DNA of 64,000 nt from Azoarcus sp. (GCA_020725025.1 DYFV01000020.1:1-64000); one strand, 5' to 3'; positions 53,050 to 62,500 are shown, counted from the stretch's first letter. Numbers and translations are program-made. Notes: a model not told the origin generated them from the letters alone.

Positions 53050-54309
53050 ATGTACCGGGAAGACGACCAGCGCCAGACGATCAGCATCGATCGCGTGTGC
53101 GTGGGCATGCACGTCAGGCTCGATTCCTGGCTCGGCCATCCCTTTCTGCTCAACAGCTTCAAGATCAAGGACCCTCAGGAGCTGGCGACCCTCAGGTCGC
53201 TCGGCCTGCGCGAGATCGAATACCTGCCGCATCTGAGCGACCCCGAATCGCCGCCAGCCGAGGCGCCTGCGGGGGATGCGGACCTGCGTCTGGACGAGCT
53301 GATGGAGGCGAAGCAGACGCGGATCCGCCATCTGAGCCGCGAGCGCGAACGGATCCGCGCCGCGGAGAAGAAGTACGTGCTGACGGGCACCGCGGTGGCG
53401 AACGTGATGCGCATCGCTGCCGAGAAGCCCATCCAGGCGGCGGAGCTTTCGGGAGAGATCGCCGTCAGGCTCGCGGACGTGTTCCTGTCGGAGACCGACC
53501 CCTTCATTCACCTGATGGGGGATCAGCTGACCAGCGACCGGGCCCACCTCCACGGGCTGAACGTTGCGGTTCTGTCCTTGATCCTGGCGCGCGCTCTGGG
53601 CATCGGCGACGCGGAAACCATGCGCGATCTGGCGCAGGGGGCCCTCCTGCACGACATCGGCAAGCTGAGGGTGCCGAGCCAGATCCTGCTCAAGGACGAG
53701 GCCCTTTCCCATGCCGAGGCCAGGCTGCTGCAGATGCACCCCAGTTACGGCCTCCGGCTGATGCTGCCCGCCGAGAGCTTGTCCCGGCGGGTTCGCGAGA
53801 TCATCCTGTTCCATCATCGGATGGCCGACGGCAGCGGCTATCCCCTCGACGTCAAACCCGAGGCAATCGACCGCACTGTCGGCATCGTCAGTATCGCCAA
53901 CGCGTACGACAACCTCTGCAACCCGCGTCTCGGCAGGCGCGCCCGGACGCCGGCGGAAGCCCTGTCGTTCATGTACAAGCACCACCTGTCCAAGTACGAC
54001 AAGGCCACGCTGTCGGCCTTCATCAAGTCGCTCGGCATCTACCCGCCCGGCACCATCGTGTCGCTCAAGAGCGGCAAGATCGGCATCGTCATGACAGTCG
54101 ACTCGTCCGACCTGCTGAACCCCAACCTGATGATCTACGATCCGGCCGTTCCCAAGGAGAATGCCGCGATCGTCAACCTGCGCCGGGATCTGCACGACGG
54201 CATCGAGCGCACCGTGCGTCCCGCGCGCCTGCCGGCGGAGGTCTACGATTACCTCAGCCCGCGCAAGCGCATCTGCTACTTCATCGACGGCGCCGGCCGG
54301 ATGAGCTGA
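53050..54309 (+). CDS. HD-GYP domain cyclic-di-GMP phosphodiesterase (DUF3391-type N-terminus)
   Basis: 419 residues: an N-terminal DUF3391-like region (SIDRVCVGMHVRLDSWLGHPF), a linker helix, then the HD-GYP domain with HLHGLNVAVLS, ALLHDIGKLRVP (HD 201-202), the HH pair and HHRMADGSGYP (GYP 263-265). All metal ligands seem present, so it should hydrolyse c-di-GMP and affect motility or biofilm. It has a C-terminal extension of about 90 residues of beta character. It starts with AGAGAG upstream. Together with the MCP it marks a motile lifestyle. Confidence 0.9.
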   Translation: MYREDDQRQTISIDRVCVGMHVRLDSWLGHPFLLNSFKIKDPQELATLRSLGLREIEYLPHLSDPESPPAEAPAGDADLRLDELMEAKQTRIRHLSRERERIRAAEKKYVLTGTAVANVMRIAAEKPIQAAELSGEIAVRLADVFLSETDPFIHLMGDQLTSDRAHLHGLNVAVLSLILARALGIGDAETMRDLAQGALLHDIGKLRVPSQILLKDEALSHAEARLLQMHPSYGLRLMLPAESLSRRVREIILFHHRMADGSGYPLDVKPEAIDRTVGIVSIANAYDNLCNPRLGRRARTPAEALSFMYKHHLSKYDKATLSAFIKSLGIYPPGTIVSLKSGKIGIVMTVDSSDLLNPNLMIYDPAVPKENAAIVNLRRDLHDGIERTVRPARLPAEVYDYLSPRKRICYFIDGAGRMS

Positions 54310-54481
54310 GGCACCGCGGTGTCGGGCCGGGCGGGCGCCCCGCCGCGCCGTTGAAGTTCCCTTTCCCGCTTCCTATGCTTGCCACGTGGGGTCCGGACCG
54401 TCGCGGCGGGGCGCGCTCGGCGACGTCGTCGCCGGCGACGATCGGGCGCCCGACCTGCCCCCCAACGAGAGGAGACCCGCG

Positions 54482-54868
54482 ATGAACTGGCGAGAGCGCA
54501 AACCCGAGGAGGTGTATTCCGAGGCCGACATCCGCAAGCGGCTGGAGGAGGAACTGCCCCACTGGTATTTCGAGGACGGCTGGATACGCCGCAAGTACAA
54601 GACCAGCGGCTGGAAGGCGACGCTGATGGTGGTGAACACCGTCGGGCATCTGGCGGAAGCCGCCTTCCACCATCCCGACCTCACCGTCTCCTACGCCTTC
54701 GTGATCGTGAAGCTGATGAACCACGCCGCGAAGGGCGTCACCAACAAGGACTTCGAGCTGGCGCGGAAGATCGAGGAAGTGGTCATGTGGCAGCCGGGCA
54801 AGGAGGAGGGCTCGAGTCTGGAGGGAACGCCGGACGACCCGCGCTTCAAGTACCTGAAGTACGACTGA
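54482..54868 (+). CDS. pterin-4a-carbinolamine dehydratase
   Basis: 128 residues. The family signature FHHPDLTVSYAFVIVKLMNH (H63-H64-P65 and H81) with downstream Asp is intact; it dehydrates 4a-hydroxytetrahydropterin for pterin recycling. The N-terminal 40 residues are longer than the minimal 100-residue form. No phenylalanine hydroxylase gene is adjacent, so it may serve molybdopterin or another pterin enzyme, as is common for bacterial members. GAGGAGACCCGCG stands in front of the ATG. Confidence 0.9.
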   Translation: MNWRERKPEEVYSEADIRKRLEEELPHWYFEDGWIRRKYKTSGWKATLMVVNTVGHLAEAAFHHPDLTVSYAFVIVKLMNHAAKGVTNKDFELARKIEEVVMWQPGKEEGSSLEGTPDDPRFKYLKYD

Positions 54869-54896
54869 GGATTCCGCTGCGCATGCACTGAAAGAG

Positions 54897-54954
54897 CCCT
54901 CGGTTCCGAACGCCGTCGGGACCGAGGGAAGTTGCGCGCGCTTGCGGCGCGCGC
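54897..54954. terminator. two stem-loops between convergent genes
   Basis: CCCTCGGT and ACCGAGGG (8-base arms, 54897-54928) are followed by GCGCGCGC and GCGCGCGC pairing around TTGCG (54934-54954). They separate the pterin dehydratase and porin genes, which converge. No T-run is present on either side. A short REP-like fragment precedes them at 54869-54882. Confidence 0.55.
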
Positions 54955-54990
54955 GGAGGAGACGCGAGTTTCGGCGCCTGGGGTCGCCGG

Positions 54991-56298
54991 TCAGAAGAAG
55001 CGATAGCTGTAGTCGAGATAGACGCGATGGTCGGTGTTGTCCGGCTTGACGCCATCGACTCGCCCGGTCTTGTCCGAGGTGTATTGGAGGTAGCGGTAAC
55101 GGAAGTTGAGGCCCTTGACCACGGGAATCTTGTAGCGGACGTCGAGCTCGAGCTCGTCCTCGTCGGCCTCGCCGAGCCTCTCGACATGGCTGTTCTTCGC
55201 CCCGCTGCCCTGCTTGAACTTGACCGTCGTCTTGAGGCCCTTGATGTAGTCCTTCCAGTCGTAGCCGGCGCGGACCATCCACACCGTTTCGTCGTTGTTG
55301 GTCATGTCGGCGAGCACGCCACCGGTCGGGAAGGGGTTGGTGCCGTGGTCACCGGTGAAGTTGTCCTCGATCCAAGCGCCGTCGAACTTCGCCACCGCCC
55401 CGCCGAGCATGACGTTGCCCACGTTCCACTCGAGATCCAGGTAAACGCCGCGGCCGTCGTTGTCGCTGCGCGCCCCGGCCGGGTACTGGTCCTCGTCGTC
55501 GAGCTCCGCTCCCTCCGACGCGGTAACGAACAGCTTGCCGGCGTCCCGCGAGGTGTGGATGCCGCCCGAGAGCTTGAGCGCGTTCTTCTCGGCGAGCGTG
55601 AAGGTGTAGGACCCGACCAGGCCCAGCTTCGTCAGGAAATCCTTCGAGTTCAGGTATTCGAAGCCCACCGCCACCGGTCCGCTCTTGTAGGCGGCGCCGA
55701 CGAGGCCCACGTAATCGATGGCGCCTTCGTCGGAACGGTCCGTGGCGAACTCCTCGAAGCTGGAGTCGGCCCGGCGCGACCACTGGTCGTAGACGGCGCC
55801 GTAGACGGAAAGCCCCTTCATCGGCGTGATCGCGCCGCTGCCTCCCGAGAAAGTGTTGGGAACCGCCCGGCTGGTCGAGCTGGAGAGCAGCAGCGACTTG
55901 TGGAGTTGCCGCCCGAGCTTGAGCTGGACCAGGTCGCGGTACTTGAGCTTGACGAAGGCTTGGGCGACCTTGCCGAACTCGTCGTGCAGGCCGCCGTCGT
56001 TGTCCGCCTTCAGAATGTCGGTGGCGACGAAGCCCGAGGAATCGATCCGCTGCACGGCGTAGCCCGAGACGCCGATGCCGATGAGATCGGCGAAGTAGGG
56101 CGACTCGTAGTCGAGCTGGATACCGAGCGCCGTCTGGCTGCGGTCGCGGGTGCCGTCCTCGAACTCCCGGTCGAAGTGGATGCCGCGCAGTTTGAGCTCG
56201 AGCTTGTGGCCGTCCGCTTCGGCCGCAAGGGCCGGCCCCGACAGTACGATGGCCGCCATGAGAACGGGGAGCGACACCGTCTTTGATGTGGTTTTCAT
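54991..56298 (-). CDS. OprD-family outer-membrane porin
   Basis: 435 residues with signal peptide (LPVLMAAIVLSGPALA, cleaved after AAEA) and an outer-membrane barrel. The OprD-type features are LELKLRGIHFDREF at the N-terminus, YAVQRIDSSGFVATDILKA, LVQLKLGRQLHKSLLL, and the aromatic C-terminus LDYSYRFF. Channels of this family admit amino acids or carboxylates. AGGAGGAAAA precedes the start at 56298. It is transcribed in the same direction as the carboxylate cluster upstream, suggesting a substrate channel for it. Confidence 0.9.
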   Translation of the reverse strand: MKTTSKTVSLPVLMAAIVLSGPALAAEADGHKLELKLRGIHFDREFEDGTRDRSQTALGIQLDYESPYFADLIGIGVSGYAVQRIDSSGFVATDILKADNDGGLHDEFGKVAQAFVKLKYRDLVQLKLGRQLHKSLLLSSSTSRAVPNTFSGGSGAITPMKGLSVYGAVYDQWSRRADSSFEEFATDRSDEGAIDYVGLVGAAYKSGPVAVGFEYLNSKDFLTKLGLVGSYTFTLAEKNALKLSGGIHTSRDAGKLFVTASEGAELDDEDQYPAGARSDNDGRGVYLDLEWNVGNVMLGGAVAKFDGAWIEDNFTGDHGTNPFPTGGVLADMTNNDETVWMVRAGYDWKDYIKGLKTTVKFKQGSGAKNSHVERLGEADEDELELDVRYKIPVVKGLNFRYRYLQYTSDKTGRVDGVKPDNTDHRVYLDYSYRFF

Positions 56299-56470
56299 TT
56301 TTCCTCCTGAGTGGATGGGGCAGGGCAGGGCCTGCCCCGAGAACTCCGTACGGCGCTTGCCGTACAGGGTGAGTATGTTCGGGGGAGCTAATTGCGGGAA
56401 ATGCAAAACTGGGTACGATTGATGTGCAACGCGCATGACGAGGAAGGGGCTGCGGCTCGTCGTGCGGCCC

Positions 56471-57568
56471 TCAGGCCGCCTCGGCGTGGTCGTCGACCGG
56501 GATATGGACGCGGCCCTGGAAGAGGCGTCTGGCGGTCCGGATGAGCCCGGCCGAGACGAAGACGGGCTTGTCCGCGGTCGAGTCCGGCGCCGCCTTCATG
56601 CGGATGTCCAGCGTCCCGGCGGGCTGCTCGATGGTCACCAGCGCCGGCTCGTCCGGGCGCGGCCGGGCCGCCCGGTGCACCACGGTGCCCGGGATGCTCG
56701 CGGCGGCCGCCAGACACAGCGCGCCGGTCACCGCGTAGGCGGAGTGGCAGTTCCAGGGGGTGAAGTAGCGCGAGGCGATGACCCCGCCCGCCCGAGGCGG
56801 TGCGACGAGCGCGATCTTGGGCAGCACCTTGTCGCGGGCGTCGCCGAGACCGGCGGCGAGCGCGACCTGCAACCGGATCGATTCGAGACGGGCTTTGAGC
56901 ACGCGGTCGGCGTCGAGCTCGCGCTTCGTCTCGTATCCCGACTTGCCGAGGGCCTCGGCGGGCACGAAGACGAGCGGGCTGGAGAAATCGACGCAGGACA
57001 CCTCCACAGCGTCGATCCGGTCGATCCTGTTGCCCGTGGGAAACAGCCGGCCCGTCTTGGCGCCGGCGGCATCCAGGAAGTTCAGCAGGATCGGTGCACC
57101 GCTGCCCGGCACGCCGTCGATGCGCGCCGCGCCGTCATAAGTGATCTGCCCGCCCGGCGTCTGCACGACCGCTTCGACGACCTTGCCGGTGTTGACGTTG
57201 AGGATGCGCAGGGTGGTGAGCGGATCGCCTGCCGGCACCAGGCCGTTCTCGATAGCGAAGGGGCCGACGCCGGACAGCATGTTGCCGCAGTTGGGGGTGG
57301 TGTCGACCGTGGCTGTCTCCACCGAGACCTGCGCGAACAGGTACTCGACGTCGATGCCCGGCACCGTCGAGCGCTTCACGATGACGACCTTGCTCGTGAG
57401 CGTGTCGCCCCCGCCGATGCCGTCGATCTGGCGTGCGTGGGGCGAGCCCATCGCTGCGAGCAGCACGCGGTCGCGCTCGTCCGGGTCGGTGGGCAGATCC
57501 GCTGCGTGGAAGTACGGCCCCTTGGAGGTGCCGCCGCGCATCAGGGTGCAGGGAATGCTGTGCAACAT
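56471..57568 (-). CDS. PrpF / 4-oxalomesaconate tautomerase family isomerase
   Basis: 365 residues of the diaminopimelate epimerase-like PrpF fold, opening with LHSIPCTLMRGGTSKGPYF. The two conserved regions TPNCGNMLSGVGPFAIENG (catalytic Cys) and CHSAYAVTGALCLAAAA are in place. Members move a double bond in unsaturated tricarboxylates: methylaconitate (PrpF) or 4-oxalomesaconate (GalD). There are no prpB or prpC genes here and no gallate genes, so the choice is open. GAGGA before the ATG. The 89-base spacer 57569-57657 upstream is unusually A+T-rich and probably carries its promoter. Confidence 0.86.
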   Translation of the reverse strand: MLHSIPCTLMRGGTSKGPYFHAADLPTDPDERDRVLLAAMGSPHARQIDGIGGGDTLTSKVVIVKRSTVPGIDVEYLFAQVSVETATVDTTPNCGNMLSGVGPFAIENGLVPAGDPLTTLRILNVNTGKVVEAVVQTPGGQITYDGAARIDGVPGSGAPILLNFLDAAGAKTGRLFPTGNRIDRIDAVEVSCVDFSSPLVFVPAEALGKSGYETKRELDADRVLKARLESIRLQVALAAGLGDARDKVLPKIALVAPPRAGGVIASRYFTPWNCHSAYAVTGALCLAAAASIPGTVVHRAARPRPDEPALVTIEQPAGTLDIRMKAAPDSTADKPVFVSAGLIRTARRLFQGRVHIPVDDHAEAA

Positions 57569-57657
57569 GGCCGGGTCCTCGAATGCGATTGGGAATCGCG
57601 ATTCTGGAAGCTCGGCCGAAAACCTTGAAGTGAATAAATGGATTCAGTTATTGCTTG

Positions 57658-58647
57658 TTACGCATGAGTGTCACGTCCTGTGCGGATGTGCCCCCAGGCG
57701 ACCACGAAGTCCCGGACATGGGTGAAGGCCTCGCGGAAGTAGGCCTCGTAGGTGTCCAGCTCGACGAAGCCGAGGTGGGGCGTGCACAGGATGGCGGGGT
57801 GGTGCAGATAGGCGGTCGCGCCGTCCGGCTCGCCCTCGAACACGTCGAGCGCCGCCGCACCGGGACGCCCGGCCTCCAGCGCGGCGAGGAGTGCGCCGGG
57901 CGCGAGGAGCTCGGCCCGGCTGGTGTTGACCAGCAGCGCGTCCGGGCGCATCGCGGCCAGGTCCTCGGTGACGATCATGTGCCGCGTCTCGGGCGTGAGC
58001 CGCAGGTGCAGGCTCCGCACGTCGACCCGGGCGAGGAACTCGCGGCGGTCGGCGACGAAGGCGTAGCCGGCGGCCTCCGCGGCGGCGCGCGACTGGTCGC
58101 GGCCGTGCACCAGCACCGCCATCCCGAAGGCGCGGCCGATCGCCGCCACCCGGCTGCCGATCTTGCCCAGCGACCAGATGCCGAGCGTGCGCCCGTGCAC
58201 CACGTGGCCCAGGCGCTCGTCGGCGAGGTGTTCGGCGCTGCGCTGCCAGCGGCCGCGTTCGAGCTGCAGGGCGTAGGGCAGGAGGCGGCGGGACGCGGCG
58301 AGGATCAACGTCCAGGTGAGCTCGGTGGGCGCGATCGGGTTGCCGCTGCCATCGCGCACCTCGATACCGCGGCGGCGGCAGGCGTCGAGGTCGATGCAGC
58401 CGGCGAGGCGGCCGGTCTGCAAGATCAGCTTGAGCTGCGGCAGCGCGTCGATGACTCGCGCGCCGATGGTGGTGCGCTCGCGGATGAGAACCAGGCAGTC
58501 GGTGTCTCGCAGGACTTCGATCAGGCGCGTCTCGTCGGCAAGCCGCTCGGTCTTCACCTCGAGGTGCACCGGCAGCCCGTCGAGCACGCCGGCCGCGGCT
58601 AGCCGCGACACGACGCCCTGGTAGTCGTCGAGCACAGTGATCTTCAT
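57658..58647 (-). CDS. D-2-hydroxyacid dehydrogenase family protein
   Basis: 329 residues of the NAD-dependent D-hydroxyacid family. It opens with the MKITVLDDYQGVV lead common in a phosphoglycerate-dehydrogenase-like group, with NAD loop GIWSLGKIGSRVAAIG, catalytic Arg in LVNTSRAELL, Glu in DVFEGEPDG and His in CTPHLGFVE. AAGGAG lies before the ATG. It probably oxidises or reduces a hydroxyacid made in the carboxylate cluster. The LysR remnant lies immediately upstream. Confidence 0.88.
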   Translation of the reverse strand: MKITVLDDYQGVVSRLAAAGVLDGLPVHLEVKTERLADETRLIEVLRDTDCLVLIRERTTIGARVIDALPQLKLILQTGRLAGCIDLDACRRRGIEVRDGSGNPIAPTELTWTLILAASRRLLPYALQLERGRWQRSAEHLADERLGHVVHGRTLGIWSLGKIGSRVAAIGRAFGMAVLVHGRDQSRAAAEAAGYAFVADRREFLARVDVRSLHLRLTPETRHMIVTEDLAAMRPDALLVNTSRAELLAPGALLAALEAGRPGAAALDVFEGEPDGATAYLHHPAILCTPHLGFVELDTYEAYFREAFTHVRDFVVAWGHIRTGRDTHA

Positions 58648-58670
58648 CGTCGTCTCCTTTTCCGCGCCTC

Positions 58671-58939
58671 GCGCCGCCCTGAGCCGAGGGGAGATCGCCC
58701 CATCTCGAATCGAGATGGGTTATGCCACGCCACCGGCCGTCCTCGATGAGCCGGCGCGCGAGCCGAGCGAGCACGCCGCGGGTCGCCGGGGCGGCCGGCG
58801 ACAGCTCGGCCTCGAGGCGCTGGATCTGCAGGCGCATCACGGACTGCGCGATGCGGAGGTCGAGGGCCGCCTCGCTGATGCTGCCGAGCTCGACCGTCCG
58901 AACGAAGTAACGAAGCTGCCTGAGCTCGATGCCCGCCAC
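58671..58939 (-). pseudogene. remnant of a LysR-type regulator (HTH domain only, decayed)
   Basis: In one frame the sequence gives MAGIELRQLRYFVRTVELG, followed by SISEAALDLRIAQ, a clear LysR helix-turn-helix. The recognition helix is altered (expected QPALSRQIRRLE, here QSVMRLQIQRLE), and homology stops after about 50 residues; no effector domain follows before the next gene. A second frame, starting at 59072 with an ATGA overlap to the lyase gene, runs through the same region with a 44-residue lead. This suggests a deletion or frameshift of a once complete gene. Confidence 0.6.
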
Positions 58940-59068
58940 CTCGTGGCGCCGGGAGCGCGTCCGGCAGCCCGCCAGCGGCTGCCGGTGCGCACACCGGTTC
59001 CGCCAGAACCGGGCAGTCCAGCGCCAAGGCGAGGAGCGTCTCCGCCAGGCGCCGCGCTTCGCCCTCTC

Positions 59069-60418
59069 TCATCGCTTCGTCCTCGCGAGCACCTTGTCCA
59101 CCATCACCCCCGCCTGGCCGAGATAGTTCGCCGGGTCGCACAGCTCGGCGAGCGCCTTCCGGTCGAGGTGGGCGCTGATCTCCGGATGGGCGGCGAGGAT
59201 GTCGAGGAGCGGCTGCTCCGTGCGGATCGCTTCGCGGCACAGCTCGTACACCAGGTCGTGGGCGTACTCGCGGCCGATGAAGGGGCCGAGGCCCATCATC
59301 ACCGCCTCGGACATCACGAGGCCGTTGGTGAGGTGCATGTTGGCGCGCATCTTCCCTTCGTCCACTTCCAGGCCCTCCAGCACGAAGCGGGTCTGCTTCA
59401 GCGCGCCGGCGAGCAGGCAGAAGGCCTCGGGCAGCGCGATCCACTCGATCTCCCACGGGCCGGTGGAGCGCTCGTGGTCGGCGATCATCGCGTCCATGAG
59501 GGCGGCGGCGTGCTGGCGCACCACCGACACCGCCGCATGGATGTAGCAGCTGGAGATGGGGTTGCGCTTCTGCGGCATGGTGCTGCTCGAGCCGCGCCCC
59601 GGGTGGAAAGGCTCGTACACCTCGGCGACCTCGTGCTGCATCATGAGCTTCACGTCCATCGCGATCTTGCCCAGGGAGCCGCCGACCAGGCCGAGGAAGG
59701 CACCGACCTCGGCGATGGTGTCGCGCACGGTGTGCCAGGCGATGTCGGGCTGCGCGAGGCCCAGCTCTTCCATGAGTCCGGCCTGGGTTTCCATCGCGCC
59801 TTTCTCGATGGAGGCGAGGGTGCCGCAGGCGCCGCCGAACTCGCCCATCAGGACGCGCGGCCTGAGCTGCGCCAGGCGCTCCCGTTGGCGCTCGATGCCG
59901 GCGAGGATGGCGGCGGTCTTGAAGCCGAAGGTCACCGGGATCGCCTGCTGCAGGTTGCTGCGGCCGATGACCGGCGTGTCGCGGTAGCGCCGCGAAAGAT
60001 CGGCGAGCACCTTCGAGATCGCGGCGAGCTCGCCGTCGATGATCTCCAGGCCCTCGCGGATCTGCATCACCGTGGCGGTGTCGGTGATGTCCTGGGTGGT
60101 CGCGCCCCAGTGGCAGTACTCGCCGAGCTTGTCGCGGCACAGGGCGTTGAGCTGAGAGACGACCCCGAGCACCGGGTAGCCGATGCGCTCGGTCTGCTCG
60201 CGCAGCTTGTCCATGTCGATCTTGTCGATGTCGCAGTTCGCGGTGATCTCGTCGGCCGCGTCCTGCGGGATGATGCCGAGCCGGCCCTGGACCACGGCGA
60301 GCGCGCGCTCGATTTCGAGGTACTTGGCGGTGCGGTTGCGGTCGGACCAGACCTGGCGCATCTCGTCGGTGCTGAACAGGTTGCCGAAGATGCTGGAGTC
60401 GATGATGCTCGCGCCCAT
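59069..60418 (-). CDS. fumarase/adenylosuccinate lyase superfamily protein
   Basis: 449 residues with the superfamily signature GRGSSSTMPQKRNPIS. HWGATTQDITDTATVMQ marks the second conserved region and IGRSNLQQAIPVTFGFK the adjacent one. It belongs to the adenylosuccinate lyase / 3-carboxy-cis,cis-muconate cycloisomerase group. No purine or protocatechuate genes are nearby, so a C-N or C-O lyase or cycloisomerase for a (substituted) succinate or muconate is likely. It lies between CitE-type lyase and LysR remnant in the carboxylate cluster. Confidence 0.88.
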   Translation of the reverse strand: MGASIIDSSIFGNLFSTDEMRQVWSDRNRTAKYLEIERALAVVQGRLGIIPQDAADEITANCDIDKIDMDKLREQTERIGYPVLGVVSQLNALCRDKLGEYCHWGATTQDITDTATVMQIREGLEIIDGELAAISKVLADLSRRYRDTPVIGRSNLQQAIPVTFGFKTAAILAGIERQRERLAQLRPRVLMGEFGGACGTLASIEKGAMETQAGLMEELGLAQPDIAWHTVRDTIAEVGAFLGLVGGSLGKIAMDVKLMMQHEVAEVYEPFHPGRGSSSTMPQKRNPISSCYIHAAVSVVRQHAAALMDAMIADHERSTGPWEIEWIALPEAFCLLAGALKQTRFVLEGLEVDEGKMRANMHLTNGLVMSEAVMMGLGPFIGREYAHDLVYELCREAIRTEQPLLDILAAHPEISAHLDRKALAELCDPANYLGQAGVMVDKVLARTKR

Positions 60419-60472
60419 GGCGGATTCTCCTGGAGTCGTGTTTGGGGTTGGATCTTTGAAAGGCGCGCGGCG

Positions 60473-61297
60473 TCAGCAGGTGGGGCCGTTCGTGCAGCGC
60501 GCGAGAATGGCTTGTGCCTTGAGGACCACCGGCCGGTCGATCATCTTTCCGTCGAGCTGGGCCGCGCCGGTCGAGGCCGCGGCGGCGGCCAGCACCCGTT
60601 CGGCCCAGTCCCGGTCGGCGGCCGACGGCCGGCAGGCGGCGTGGACCACGGCGACCTGTTTCGGATGGATGCACAGCTTGGCGCCGAAACCGAAAGCACG
60701 CGCGAAGGCGAAGTCCGCGGCGATGCGCTCCGCATCCTCGATGCCCGGCGTGACGCCGGCGACCGGCGAGGCCAGCTCCGCGCAGCGCGAGGCGATCGCG
60801 ATGCGTGCCGAAGGGTAGGCGAGCCCGAGCTCGTCCCCCGACAGGTCGAGGTCGACCGCGTAGTCCAGCGTGCCGAACACCAGACGCAGCACGCCTTCGG
60901 CCAGCGCGATGTCGCATACGTTGGCCACGCCCCGCGCCGTTTCGACGAGCGGCAGGACGCGCGCCTCGGGATCGAGCCGTGCGAGGAGCTGGGCGATCTG
61001 GTCGGGCCACTCGGTCTTCGGCAGCATGACCTGGCCGACGGGGAGGGACTTCAGCAGCGCGACGTCGTCCGCGAACCACGGCGATTGCGCGTCGTTGATC
61101 CGCAGCACGATGCGGGACGCGGCCTCCGCATGGGCCGGCAGCCAGTCGGCGATCGCGTCGCGGGCGCGGGCCTTTTCGTCCGGCGCGACCGCGTCCTCCA
61201 GGTCGAGCACGATCGCGCCGGCGCCGGTGGCGAGCGCCTTGTCGAAACGCTCGGGCCGGTTTCCCGGTGCGAAGAGGTAGGTGATGGGCGTCTTCAT
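60473..61297 (-). CDS. HpcH/HpaI (CitE-type) CoA-ester lyase
   Basis: 274 residues of the citrate lyase beta family: APGNRPERFDKALATGA, VLDLEDAVAPDEKARAR (the Mg site), LRINDAQSPWFADDV, PLVETARGVAN and the substrate-site FGTLDYAVDL. Family members cleave citramalyl-CoA, malyl-CoA or methylmalyl-CoA. With the CoA-transferase and hydratase upstream it would split citramalyl-CoA to acetyl-CoA and pyruvate, or a close analogue. Weak ribosome site; the start follows the CoA-transferase stop by 11 bases. Confidence 0.88.
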   Translation of the reverse strand: MKTPITYLFAPGNRPERFDKALATGAGAIVLDLEDAVAPDEKARARDAIADWLPAHAEAASRIVLRINDAQSPWFADDVALLKSLPVGQVMLPKTEWPDQIAQLLARLDPEARVLPLVETARGVANVCDIALAEGVLRLVFGTLDYAVDLDLSGDELGLAYPSARIAIASRCAELASPVAGVTPGIEDAERIAADFAFARAFGFGAKLCIHPKQVAVVHAACRPSAADRDWAERVLAAAAASTGAAQLDGKMIDRPVVLKAQAILARCTNGPTC

Positions 61298-61308
61298 GGA
61301 GAACGGCT

Positions 61309-62490
61309 TCAGATCACGCCGGCGCTTCGGAGCTCGGCGGTGCGGCTCGCCGAATAGCCCAGGCCGGCTAGGATCGCCTCGCTGTGCTCGCCCAGGGCGG
61401 GCACGGCGTCCATGCGCGGCTCGGCCTCCTCCCAGGAGCCGGGCGGCAGCAGGGCGGGCACCGGGCCCACCGAGGTGCCGACCTCGCGCCAGCGCTTGCG
61501 GGCTGTCAGCTGGGGGTGCGCCCACACCGCATGCATGTCGTTCACATGGGCGTTGGCGATCTGCGCCGCGTCGAGCCGCTCGATCACCTGCTCGGCGGTG
61601 AGGCTGGCGAAGACTTCGAGGATGATCCGCCGCAGCGCGTCGCGCGCCGCGCTGCGCTTCGAGTTGCCGGCGAAGCGCTCGTCCCTCGCGAGCGCCGGCT
61701 GCAGCAGCACCTTGTCGCAGAAGACCGCCCACTCGCGCTCGTTCTGCAGCCCGAGCATGACCACCTTGCCGTCGCCGGCCGGGAACGGGCCGTAGGGGTA
61801 GATGGTGGCGTGGCTCGCGCCGGTGCGGCGCGGGGGCGGCGCGCCGTCGATGGCGTAGTAGAGCGGGTAGTTCATCCACTCCACCAGGCTCTCCAGCATG
61901 GAGATGTCCAGGTGCTGTCCGCGCCCCGTCTTCTGGCGGTGGAGCAGGGCGGCCAGGATGTTGCTGTAGGCGTACATGCCGGCCGAGATGTCGGCGATGG
62001 ACGGCCCGGCCTTGGAGGGTTCCTCCTCGGTGCCGGTGACGGACAGGAAGCCCGACTCGCTCTGGATCAGCAGGTCGTAGGCCTTCTTGTCCCGGTAGGG
62101 ACCGTCGTTGCCGTAGCCGGAGATGTCGCACACGATGATCCCGGGCTTCGCCGCCGAGAGCTCGGCGTACGACAGCCCGAGCCGGGCCGCAGCGCCCGGC
62201 GCGAGGTTCTGCACCACCACGTCGGCCTGCTCCACGATGATGCGCCGCAGGATGGTCTGCGCTTCGGGGTGCTTGACGTCGAGGGTGAGGCTCTCCTTGG
62301 AGCGGTTGGTCCACACGAAATGCGAGGCGATGCCGCGCACGCGCTCGTCGTAGCCGCGGGCGAAGTCGCCCACGCCGGGGCGCTCGACCTTGATCACGCG
62401 GGCGCCGAGGTCGGCGAGCTGGCGGGTGGCGAAGGGCGCGGCGATGGCGTGTTCGAGGGTGACGACGGTGATGCCTTCCAGCGGTCTCAT
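61309..62490 (-). CDS. CaiB/BaiF family III CoA-transferase
   Basis: 393 residues. The class III fold is shown by PLEGITVVTLEHAIAAPFAT, LGARVIKVERPGVGDFAR, NRSKESLTLDVKHPE, the catalytic aspartate in KKAYDLLIQSESG and GRGQHLDISMLESLVEWM. It transfers CoA from a donor such as succinyl-CoA to a dicarboxylate. Ten bases after the hydratase gene and 11 before the CitE-type lyase; the three clearly form one operon. Substrate (itaconate, mesaconate, citramalate or other) inferred from context. Confidence 0.91.
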   Translation of the reverse strand: MRPLEGITVVTLEHAIAAPFATRQLADLGARVIKVERPGVGDFARGYDERVRGIASHFVWTNRSKESLTLDVKHPEAQTILRRIIVEQADVVVQNLAPGAAARLGLSYAELSAAKPGIIVCDISGYGNDGPYRDKKAYDLLIQSESGFLSVTGTEEEPSKAGPSIADISAGMYAYSNILAALLHRQKTGRGQHLDISMLESLVEWMNYPLYYAIDGAPPPRRTGASHATIYPYGPFPAGDGKVVMLGLQNEREWAVFCDKVLLQPALARDERFAGNSKRSAARDALRRIILEVFASLTAEQVIERLDAAQIANAHVNDMHAVWAHPQLTARKRWREVGTSVGPVPALLPPGSWEEAEPRMDAVPALGEHSEAILAGLGYSASRTAELRSAGVI

Positions 62491-62500
62491 GGCGTCCCCC

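Noticed and set aside
59069-60418. purB, adenylosuccinate lyase of purine synthesis
   Set aside because: The gene sits in a carboxylate cluster, and the sequence groups by motif with the cycloisomerase-like branch; a housekeeping role is unlikely.
58637-61357. Open frame of about 900 codons on the plus strand opposite the lyase and CitE-type genes
   Set aside because: Antisense to genes with clear motifs; its His/Val/Gly-rich translation is typical of a complement shadow.
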